A program made the position numbers and the translations under genes. A DNA stretch of 5,878 nt from an uncultured Selenomonadales bacterium (GTDB lineage Bacteria; Bacillota; Negativicutes; Selenomonadales; Selenomonadaceae). Within the stretch, counting starts at the first letter, position 1. The number at the start of each line of letters is the position of its first letter. The DNA lies in assembly GCA_946403735.1 (NCBI GenBank), contig CAMJAZ010000126.1, forward strand, positions 1 through 5,878. Direction: 5' to 3'. Positions 1 through 5,878 of this stretch are shown piece after piece. The notes under the pieces are model-generated. The model was not told where the DNA came from. It was given only the letters and a program-made list of their open reading frames with translations, and did not search any database.

Positions 1-1
1 C

Positions 2-175
2 GGCAACGCTGTCATAACTTCGGGAAAAACTTTCACCGATTACAACGGCAAAAATATTTCAGTCACCGGCGACAATGACGGCGTAACCGTAAACATTGAC
101 TTTGACAATGACGCATATTTTGCGGCAGTCGAATCAAGCAGCCAAATTAACTACGACGATTTTATCACCGTCACG
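2..175 (+). repeat. End of a repeat unit that started upstream (58 residues)
   Basis: This segment ends where the first head motif begins. It carries the pattern seen at the end of later units: a strand with T-S-G-K-T-F, then the acidic turn G-D-N-D-G-V at 71-88 followed by a T-V-N-I strand. The same order (T-S-G-N-V, then D-N-D-G-V) ends the unit at 3611-4180. It shows that the repeats continue upstream of the window. The assignment rests on motif order, not on high identity. Confidence 0.55.
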
Positions 176-3100
176 GAGATTGACGGATTGGACGAAGGCG
201 CAACGCTCACTTACGGCGACAAAACTTTCAAGCGCAACGGTAATTTCATTGTTCAGGCTGAAGGCAACGTGCAGACAATTTTTGAGTGCTACGAAAATTC
301 GGCTCACGTGCTGAAAGGCGGATACTCTTACGTCAAAGTTGGCGCTGACAACGTGATTGACTTGACGGGCGATAAAGATTCTGCGATTTACGGCACGTCC
401 GATAACTACGAATCGGGCACTTATCTTGCGAAAGTTGAAAAGTCCGAAGACAAAAGTTTAACGCTCAACAAAAATGACAAATTAACCGAAGCGCTCAAAG
501 TCACGATTGACGACGGCAAAAACTTGACGGCAAACTTTAACGCGGAAGTTACTGCAACGGGCGAAGTCACCGTAAACGGTGCGGATTATAAAACGCTTGA
601 AAAACCCGGTAACAAATTAACAATCTTGACGGCTGACGGCAAGTCGACTTTGCACGGAGGTAGAATTACTCTCGACAATGACGTTACGGTTACGATTGAC
701 GGCGATAAAACATTTAAGCGGACAAACGGCGATGGTTCCATTGGTGTAACTTACGAAAACGACGTTATCAAAGACTTCACGATTACCACAGGCACATTTG
801 AAATTGTCGGCACTTCAGATGACGACACAATAAACATTTCGGGCGCTAAACTTTACGGCGGCACGGTTAAAGTTTACGGAGACGCTCCCGAATCAGGCGA
901 CGGCGATGAAACCGTTACGAACAACGATAAAATTTCAGTCAGCGGCGTAACTGTCGGCAGTGGCAACTTTGAAATTTACGGCGGCGACGGCAACGATACA
1001 ATCAACGTCGATAATGTCGGCGGCGAAAAAGCTGTAAGCGTTTACGGCGGCACGGGCGCTGATGACATTATCGTTGACGGCAATGTTTACGTTGACGGCG
1101 GCAATGGTGCAGACCAAATCACGGTTGGCGGCGGCGCGATAGTGAAAGCTGATTCAGACGATACCGTAACCGTCACGAAAGAAAAATCTGCCGTGATTCA
1201 GCTTGACAATAAATCGGCGACAGTCACGGCGCTTGACGTTGACGCGAAACTTACTTTCAGTTCAAGCGGACTTGTTATCGCGGAAAATTGGAAAGGCAAC
1301 GTTGACGGTAACATTACACTTTCATTGCCTGCGGGAACTTTCACGCTTAACGGCACTAATTATAAACGTTACTCAAACGGCGCACTTACTTACACCGCCG
1401 ATAACGTCACAAAGCTTTTCACGGGCGAACTTTCAAACGTCACGCCCGACACCATTGCGACTTCAACTTCAACTTGGCAGGTTGTGCAGGTTATCACCGA
1501 TAATACGATAAATTATCAGTTCGGCGAAGAAAATATCACGTATATTAACGAAAGCGGCGTTAAGGTTGCTCAATTCGCAGTCAGCGAAGGCAACGGTACA
1601 CTTACGATTTACAAAGACACAGCGGCGGGAATTAAAGTTACGTGGGAAAATACGGCTTTCACCGTCACGGAGACAAACGCCGATGTTACTTTCGATAATC
1701 AACAAAAAATCAGCGGCGCAGATAAAATTCAGCTTACAGGCGGTACGGTTGAAATCGGCGGCAAGCGCATTTCATTCGGCTTTGAAAATGAAAATGTAAC
1801 TGCCGACGGCGTAACCGTTACGATTGAAAATGACGCGGTTAAAACAATCACGGGGCTTGATGACGGCGAATCTGTAAGCGTCCATTCAAATTCAAGCGGC
1901 GATGATTATTCGTACATTCGCGCAGGAAACGAAATTATCAAACGTGAAAACGGCGGCAATCAGCAGACGATAATTTTCACCGTCACCGACAACACGGTTG
2001 ACTTGATGAGCTTAACGGGCGGCGTTGATTATGTAAAAATTTCAGACTGCGCGATTGATTTAACTGACGTGACGGCGGAGAAAATTTACGGCACGCAAGA
2101 TAATTATTCTGCCGCTACTTATTTTGCAAAGTTGACGGTTGACGGCGACACTTACACGCTCACCAAACGCGACGGCGCGGAACAAATGGAAAATCTTAAA
2201 ATTACTTTGCCCGCTGGTAAAACTTTTACGACTCAACTTCCCGCGCAGATTACGACTAACGGAACTGTCACGATTAACGAAAAATCTTTGACTGTCAGCG
2301 ACGATTCAAACGGCGTTATTGTCACGACGAGCGACGGTGGTACAATTACTTCAATTACCAACGTTGGCGGCACGATTGAATTTGACGGCACGACTTACAA
2401 GCGCGTCGGCGATAAAATTTCCAGCAACGGTAAAGTTTATGAAGTCACGGACGACACAAATATTTTGAGCTTGACGGACGGCACAAACTTTGTCACGGTT
2501 AAAAATAAAGTTATCGACCTTAGCGAAGTTTCCAAGACGACAATTTTTGTTGATGAAGACTTCGCGCAGGTTGCAGAGTTCAAAGAAAGCGTGTTGACAG
2601 TCAGCGGCGAAGATTACAGCGTAAAAATTCCCGCAGGATTCAGCGGCACCATTCCCAGTACAATCAACGTCGAATTGCCGACGGGAGATTTTACGCTTAA
2701 CGGCACAAACTACAACTATGACGGCAAACTTTTGACTTACGCCTCGAAAGTTTTTGACGGCGAACTGGACAACGTGACAGCCGCGCTCATTGCGACGACT
2801 TCCGAAAATTGGAAAACAAAAGTTGACATCACCGACACGATTGACATCACCGCCATTGACGAAAATATTTTGTACTTCAAAGACGGCGCGAAGGTTGCGG
2901 AACTTAAAGCTGGCGCACTTACGATTAATGACGGCGACTATAAATTTAAAACGGCGAGCGCGGTTACAATCGGCGGCAAGTCTTTCAAAGTTGAAGACGA
3001 TTCCGACGGCGTAACCGTTACGATTGAGAATAACGCGGTTAAATCTGTAAGCGGTATTAATAACGGCGGCACGGTTGAATTTGACGGCACAACTTACAAG

Positions 3101-5878
3101 CGCGTCGGCAACGAAGTCTCAAAGACTTTCGGCGATACGACGACATTGCACAGCGTCACTGATACCACCAACCTTTTGGACTTGACGGGCGACGGGCTCA
3201 CTTATGAAAAACTTGTCAGCAATACAATTTCTTTGAACGGCAAGAATATTATTTACGGCACTGAAGAAACTTATTCGGCAGATAAAACGATTGTAAGCGT
3301 TACTTATGGAGAAGGCAGCTACTCAATCACGAAAGGTGCGGGGTTTACCAATCAAGCGCTGACTTTCCAAGTGAATGATAAAAATTCCGTTGTGACGACG
3401 AACTTTGAAACGAAGATTAACGCCAAAGTAGAACAAGTCAAAGTAAACGGCATTGATTACACGTCGGCGAATAACGACGTATTGACAATTTCTACGACGG
3501 CTGACAGTTCAAGCTTGTACAACGGCGCAATTATCGTCACCGATAAACAAGAAGGCGTTGAGGTTACGGGCGGCAACGTTTCAGTCACGGCAACAAACGG
3601 CGCAATAACTTCAATCACGGGGCTTGACAGCGGCGAAACCGTAATTTACGGTGGCAAAACTTACAGTTGCGTCGGTTTGGAAATTTTCCTCGATAATAAA
3701 ATTTACGGCGTCAACAATACCACAGATATTTTGCATATGACGGGCGGCGTTGATTACGTTGACATCAGCGCAAACAATACGATTGACTTGACGGCGGAAA
3801 ATCTTACGGACGGAACGATTTACGGTAAAGGAACTTACGACAAAGATCTTTACACCGCCAAGTTGAAGATTGAAAATGGCGCTTACAAACTTACCAAGCC
3901 GCCTGTACTTTCTGATGCGGCGGAAGATAATTTTGTAACGATAAAACTCGGCGCAAACAAAACCTTGACGATTGACTTTGAAGCAAATGTTGTAACTTCG
4001 GGCAACGTCACAGTCAACGACGTCAACTACGTTTCTGACGGTGAACTTATGATTCACTCGACGATGACCAGTTCAACCCTCATTAACGGCATTGTCACCA
4101 TTACTGATGAGCAGTTTGGCGTAAAAGTTGAAAATGATAATGACGGCGTTAATGTCAAATTTGAAAGCGGCACGATTACTTCAATCACGGGATTAAATAA
4201 CGGCGGCTCTGTCAAATTTGACGGCGTGACTTACAAGAATGAAGGCGGAAAAATTTTCCATACCGACGGCAAAGTTTATGACATTGACGACGCCACAAAT
4301 ATTTTGAAGTTAGAAGGCGGTACAAACTTTGTCAAGGTTACCAATGAAATTGACTTAACGAACATCAGCGCCGATACAATTTTTGTAGACGCGAATCAAA
4401 ATCAAGTTGCCGACTTCACGGGTGGCAAACTTACGATTAATGACGGAACTTTCACCGTTAAAACTTCAAGCGGCGTGACAATCGGAAATACCGTTTACAA
4501 TTCGACGGGCGCATTGGAAATTTCTGCGTCTAAAGATTCGTCAAGCTTAATTAACGGCGTTGTCAACGTTACCGATGAGCAGTTCGGCGTAAAAGTTGAA
4601 AATGATTCAAACGGCGTAAACGTCACAATTTCAGACGGCGCAGTCACTTCAATAACGAACGTAAACGGCTCTGTCGAATTTGGCGGCGTGACTTACACGA
4701 ACGACGGCGGAAAAATTTTCAAAGACGGCAAATTTTATAACGTCACGGACGATACAGACATTTTGCACTTGGAAGATAGCACAAACTTTGTCACAGTTAC
4801 CAATGAAATTGACTTAACGAACATCAGCGCCGATACAATTTTTGTAGACGCGAATCAAAATCAAGTTGCCGACTTCACGGGTGGCAAACTTACGATTAAT
4901 GACGGAACTTTCACCGTTAAAACTTCAAGCGGCGTGACAATCGGAAATACCGTTTACAATTCGGACGGCGCATTGGAAATTTCTGCGTCTAAAGATTCTT
5001 CCAACGTCATTAACGGTACGGTCAACGTTGCGGAAAATCAATTCGGCGTAAAAGTTAGCGACGATTCGGACGGCGTTGCAGTTACCTTTGTGAATAAAAA
5101 TATTTCTTCAATCAAGGGTTTAAACAGCGGCGGCAATGTCACTTACAACGAAAAAATTTATACGCGCAACGGCAATAAACTTTTCAGCGACGGAAAAATT
5201 TACGACGTTGACGATGCCACAGATATTTTGAACTTGACGGGCGGAGCAAGTTATGTTGAAGTCAATGATACAATCGACATAAGCGCAATTACCGACGCAA
5301 CATCTTTCGTAAAAAATTTCACGCAGGTAGCAAGTTACAGCGGCGGCAAACTTACGATTAATGACGGAACTTTCACCGTTAAAACTTCGGGCGGCGTGAC
5401 AATCGGAAGTACGATTTACAATTCGGACGGCGCATTGGAAATTTCCGCGTCTAAAGATTCGTCAAGCTTAATTAACGGCACAATCAAGGTCACTGGCGAG
5501 CAAGCGGGCGTAAAAGTTACGGGAGACACCGACGGCGTTATTGTCACGTTTGTAAACGGAGCGATTAATTCCATTACTGGCTTGAACATCGGCGGCTCTG
5601 TCACTTTCAATAACAAAACTTTCACCCGTAACGAAAATTATCTTTTCGACGGCGAAAATTATTACACTGTCGAAGATACCGCCAATCTTTTGAAGTTGAC
5701 CAATCCTTTCATTTACATTGACGCAAGCGACGGCGTTATTGACATAACAAAAGCTAAAGTCGGCGATTATCATACCTCGTTGACAATCGCCAAAGCTTTT
5801 AAAGACGGTAAACAAATTGCCGAATATCAAACTTCCAAAGATAACCGTTTTTTGAATATTTACGGCGAAAATTATTAT
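2..5878 (+). CDS. Giant repetitive beta-strand/RTX-like protein, internal fragment open at both ends
   Basis: The frame starting at base 2 is open for 1959 codons, running off both edges, so the product exceeds roughly 200 kDa. No start can be chosen: the first in-frame ATG is at 2006 (residue 669), well inside the repeats, and no ribosome binding site is involved. The translation is dominated by Asp, Asn, Gly, Thr, Val, Ile and Lys in short alternating strands separated by DG, NG or GG turns, as in beta-rolls, beta-helices or tandem beta-sandwich domains. There are only three Cys (residues 96, 683, 1223), five Met, few Trp and few Pro, and no hydrophobic membrane segment. RTX-like nonapeptides lie near residues 270-375, and degenerate tandem units of about 153-231 residues fill the rest. 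I infer an exported adhesin or matrix protein, possibly type I-secreted; an autotransporter or two-partner substrate is possible. The function of the repeat family is not recognised. The coding call is nearly certain, the role is not. Confidence 0.95.
176..790 (+). repeat. Diverged repeat unit 1, IYGT-core type
   Basis: The head reads E-I-D-G-L-D-E-G and continues to K-T-F-K-R-N-G-N, matching the later S-I-T-G-L and T-Y-K-R-V-G elements. It then has L-K-G-G-Y-S-Y-V-K-V followed by D-N-V-I-D-L-T-G, the position where later units have L-T-G-G-V-D-Y-V. The core has A-I-Y-G-T-S-D-N-Y and T-Y-L-A-K-V, the same order as in the units at 1844 and 3611. A second K-T-F-K-R element (near base 705) near the end suggests that an extra partial head has been added or that two units have fused. 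One of the three Cys of the fragment is here (residue 96). The end point is set by the start of the RTX-like island and is approximate. Confidence 0.6.
809..1174 (+). other. RTX-like calcium-binding nonapeptide island (beta-roll)
   Basis: Three motifs fit the RTX consensus G-G-x-G-x-D-x-hydrophobic-x: GGDGNDTIN at 980-1006, GGTGADDII at 1046-1072 and GGNGADQIT at 1097-1123 (residues 327, 349, 366). A degenerate copy, GTSDDDTIN, is at 809-835, and a final DDTVTVT closes the block near 1157-1174. The spacing is 17-22 residues between the good copies, looser than the strict 9-residue tandem of a classical toxin. In the known family, such repeats bind Ca2+ between turns of a parallel beta-roll and fold after export by a type I secretion system. 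Ca2+ binding here is inferred from the motif. The linker at 1175-1267 has no recognisable motif. Confidence 0.75.
1268..1843 (+). repeat. Module M, copy 1 (192 residues)
   Basis: This block matches 2612-3043 in the order of its elements. These are L-P-A-G-T-F-T-L-N-G-T-N-Y (from 1325), then L-T-Y, then F-T-G-E-L-S-N-V-T, then I-A-T-S-T with a Trp shortly after, then K-V-A-Q-F, and finally D-G-V-T-V-T-I leading into the next head. Copy 1 is 48 residues longer than copy 2. The extra length lies mainly between K-V-A-Q-F and the end and includes the strand I-K-V-T-W-E-N, so an insertion here or a deletion in copy 2 is likely. The DNA has diverged, with only short identical runs such as the 14 bases at 1343-1356 and 2693-2706. 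I do not recognise the domain family. Confidence 0.65.
1844..2350 (+). repeat. Repeat unit, IYGT-core type (169 residues)
   Basis: The head reads T-I-T-G-L-D-D-G-E-S-V, then a Ser/Asp-rich stretch replaces the usual short strand, followed by Y-I-R-A-G-N-E. Next come L-T-G-G-V-D-Y-V-K-I and I-D-L-T-D-V-T. The core is K-I-Y-G-T-Q-D-N-Y-S-A-A-T-Y-F-A-K-L with Y-T-L-T-K, then L-P-A-G-K-T-F and N-G-T-V-T-I-N. It closes with the acidic turn D-D-S-N-G-V at 2300-2317. The unit contains Cys 683 and the first in-frame Met of the fragment. The core is clearly related to those of the units at 176 and 3611. It lacks the S-S-S-L-I-N-G tail seen in the 3' units. Confidence 0.7.
2351..3043 (+). repeat. Long composite unit: IFVD-type head and core fused to module M (231 residues)
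   Basis: The head S-I-T-N-V-G-G-T-I-E-F-D-G-T-T-Y-K-R-V-G is followed by N-G-K-V-Y-E-V-T-D-D-T-N-I-L and T-N-F-V-T-V. Then come T-I-F-V-D-E-D-F-A-Q-V-A-E-F and L-T-V, which is the core seen in the three 3' units. After about 87 residues the unit switches at about 2612 into module M instead of the usual tail. That makes this the longest head-to-head spacing in the window (693 bases). The arrangement looks like module shuffling rather than simple tandem duplication. Confidence 0.7.
2612..3043 (+). repeat. Module M, copy 2 (144 residues), nested in the composite unit
   Basis: The block has L-P-T-G-D-F-T-L-N-G-T-N-Y (from 2675), L-T-Y, F-D-G-E-L-D-N-V-T and I-A-T-T-S with a nearby Trp. These are followed by K-V-A-E-L and L-T-I-N-D-G-D-Y-K-F-K-T, then V-T-I-G-G-K-S-F and the acidic turn D-D-S-D-G-V at 2996-3013. 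The part from K-V-A-E-L on matches the IFVD core of the 3' units (V-A-D-F, L-T-I-N-D-G-T-F, V-T-I-G-N) better than copy 1 does. The module therefore shares an ancestral sub-block with the ordinary units. Confidence 0.65.
3044..3610 (+). repeat. Repeat unit, IYGT-core type with SSS-tail (189 residues)
   Basis: The head reads S-V-S-G-I-N-N-G-G-T-V-E-F-D-G-T-T-Y-K-R-V-G, almost the same as the head at 2351. It continues with T-N-L-L-D-L-T-G-D. The core has I-I-Y-G-T-E-E-T-Y-S-A-D and Y-S-I-T-K, and the later strand V-K-V-N-G-I-D-Y-T. It ends with the earliest instance of the tail: S-S-S-L-Y-N-G, then V-T-D-K-Q-E-G-V-E-V. The acidic D-x-D-G-V turn of other units is replaced here by T-G-G-N-V, so this copy lacks that putative ion-binding loop. 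Confidence 0.7.
3611..4180 (+). repeat. Repeat unit, IYGT-core type with SSS-like tail (190 residues)
   Basis: It starts with S-I-T-G-L-D-S-G-E-T-V and Y-G-G-K-T-Y-S-C-V-G, which holds Cys 1223. Next are T-D-I-L-H-M-T-G-G-V-D-Y-V and I-D-L-T-A-E-N. The core is T-I-Y-G-K-G-T-Y with Y-T-A-K-L and Y-K-L-T-K. The tail T-S-S-T-L-I-N-G-I-V and T-D-E-Q-F-G-V-K-V, plus the turn N-D-N-D-G-V at 4133-4150, is nearly the same as the tail of the next unit. Core and tail therefore come from different repeat types, and the unit bridges the diverged and the tight parts of the array. Confidence 0.75.
4181..4648 (+). repeat. Tight tandem unit A, IFVD-core type (156 residues)
   Basis: The order is head S-I-T-G-L-N-N-G-G-S-V, G-V-T-Y-K, G-G-K-I-F, D-G-K-V-Y, then T-N-I-L-K-L and T-N-F-V-K-V. 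The core is I-S-A-D-T-I-F-V-D-A-N-Q with V-A-D-F-T-G-G-K-L-T-I and V-T-I-G-N-T-V-Y. The tail has L-E-I-S-A-S-K-D-S-S-S-L-I-N-G and T-D-E-Q-F-G-V-K-V, with the turn N-D-S-N-G-V at 4601-4618. It shares long identical DNA with unit B, 459 bases downstream. Fold prediction should give an all-beta domain; the family is not recognised. Confidence 0.85.
4337..4504 (+). repeat. 168-base perfect direct repeat, copy 1
   Basis: This stretch is the same base for base as 4796-4963, including all third codon positions. It covers 56 codons, from V-T-N-E-I-D-L-T to T-V-Y-N-S. After a three-base difference (ACG here, GAC in copy 2) another 32 bases are identical, up to 4539. It lies inside the core of unit A. 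Confidence 0.95.
4649..5107 (+). repeat. Tight tandem unit B, IFVD-core type (153 residues)
   Basis: The head is shorter by three residues than in unit A (S-I-T-N-V-N-G-S-V). The core is the same as unit A over 168 bases with no mismatch. The tail reads K-D-S-S-N-V-I-N-G and A-E-N-Q-F-G-V-K-V with the turn D-D-S-D-G-V at 5060-5077, which differs from A. High identity in the core with divergent flanks points to a recent duplication or local gene conversion. Confidence 0.85.
4796..4963 (+). repeat. 168-base perfect direct repeat, copy 2
   Basis: This is the second copy of the segment at 4337-4504, displaced by 459 bases (153 codons), so the reading frame is kept. The flanks differ: the codon just upstream is ACA here and AAG in copy 1, and the tail downstream is diverged. 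It lies inside the core of unit B. Confidence 0.95.
5108..5569 (+). repeat. Tight tandem unit C, IFVD-core type (154 residues)
   Basis: The head S-I-K-G-L-N-S-G-G-N-V and N-G-N-K-L-F-S-D-G-K-I-Y is followed by T-D-I-L-N-L-T-G-G-A-S-Y-V. The first half of the core has diverged (I-T-D-A-T-S-F-V-K-N-F-T), but from G-G-K-L-T-I at 5342 onward the DNA is again almost the same as in units A and B. The tail combines a B-like residue (Asp at 5426-5428) with the A-like run S-S-S-L-I-N-G (5459-5479). The acidic turn is reduced to G-D-T-D-G-V at 5522-5539. Confidence 0.85.
5570..5878 (+). repeat. Diverged unit D, cut by the window edge (103 residues seen)
   Basis: The head S-I-T-G-L-N-I-G-G-S-V-T-F and K-T-F-T-R-N-E-N is intact, followed by T-A-N-L-L-K-L-T and Y-I-D-A, then I-D-I-T-K-A-K. 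The core departs from the tight units (S-L-T-I-A-K-A-F-K-D-G) but keeps a recognisable K-Q-I-A-E-Y in place of Q-V-A-D-F. The unit runs off the 3' edge without a stop. The return to a diverged form suggests that the tight units expanded inside an older array rather than at its end. Confidence 0.7.

Noticed and set aside
935..1117. Minus-strand frame of 60 codons with an Ala/Val-rich, membrane-like product
   Set aside because: It is antisense to the RTX-like island. The Ala and Val runs come from reading the GGC/GAC-rich Gly-Asp codons backwards.
980..1123. GGC-rich stretches as a stem-loop or terminator
   Set aside because: The GGC runs are Gly codons of the RTX nonapeptides. I saw no long inverted repeat followed by a T tract, and the reading frame continues through.
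1203..1511. 102-codon open frame on the plus strand in another frame
   Set aside because: The product is rich in Arg, Leu, Ser and Thr without domain features, and the real frame is open throughout this stretch.
3611..4057. 148-codon open frame on the minus strand
   Set aside because: It lies wholly inside the continuous + strand frame and over a repeat unit. Its Val/Asn/Arg-rich product mirrors the GAC, AAC and GTT codons of the sense strand, and it has no family motif.
4337..4963. Direct repeats as possible mobile-element ends or attachment sites
   Set aside because: The repeats are in-frame coding units 459 bases apart, with no transposase, integrase or inverted ends between them.
3611..5569. 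CRISPR-like regular spacing
   Set aside because: The period is about 460-570 bases and the repeats encode protein. There are no short identical repeats with unique spacers of 30-40 bases.
5468..5830. 120-codon open frame on the minus strand, overlapped by a second one at 5416-5625
   Set aside because: Two overlapping antisense frames over the same repeat region are the expected shadow of the low-complexity sense codons. Neither has a recognisable domain or plausible start context.

Overview
The whole window is one uninterrupted reading frame on the + strand. Frame 2 (codons starting at positions 2, 5, 8 and so on) reads from base 2 to base 5878 with no stop: exactly 1959 codons, with neither the true start nor the stop inside the window. 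I read the frame codon by codon. It is the internal part of a giant, acidic, repetitive beta-strand protein. It is rich in Asp, Asn, Gly, Thr, Val and Ile, and has only three Cys, five Met and very few Pro. Everything in the other five frames looks like a shadow of this gene. I see no RNA gene, promoter, terminator, mobile element or CRISPR array.

Layout. Bases 2-175 are the end of a repeat unit that began upstream. Bases 176-790 are a first, diverged unit. Bases 809-1174 are an RTX-like island with three good GGxGxDxxx nonapeptides, the only part that resembles a named family. Bases 1268-1843 are a distinct module, called M here, which returns at 2612-3043. From 1844 onward, units each begin with a head motif of the type S-I-T-G-L-x-x-G-G. 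Head starts are at 1844, 2351, 3044, 3611, 4181, 4649, 5108 and 5570, giving spacings of 507, 693, 567, 570, 468, 459 and 462 bases. The last three complete units are close copies (156, 153 and 154 residues) and share a 168-base stretch with no mismatch between 4337-4504 and 4796-4963. Upstream units are older and more diverged, and they mix interchangeable sub-blocks: a common head, one of at least two cores, and a common tail.

Organism and role. RTX nonapeptides, a giant size and near-absence of Cys fit a secreted or surface protein of a diderm bacterium, such as a type I-secreted RTX adhesin or a matrix/S-layer-like protein. The secretion signal would lie outside the window, so this is inference. 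Base composition is mid-range, with a strong preference for GGC, GAC, AAC, ACG and AAA codons. An anaerobic gut or rumen lineage such as the Negativicutes is a weak guess only. There is no second gene here, so no operon or pathway can be described.
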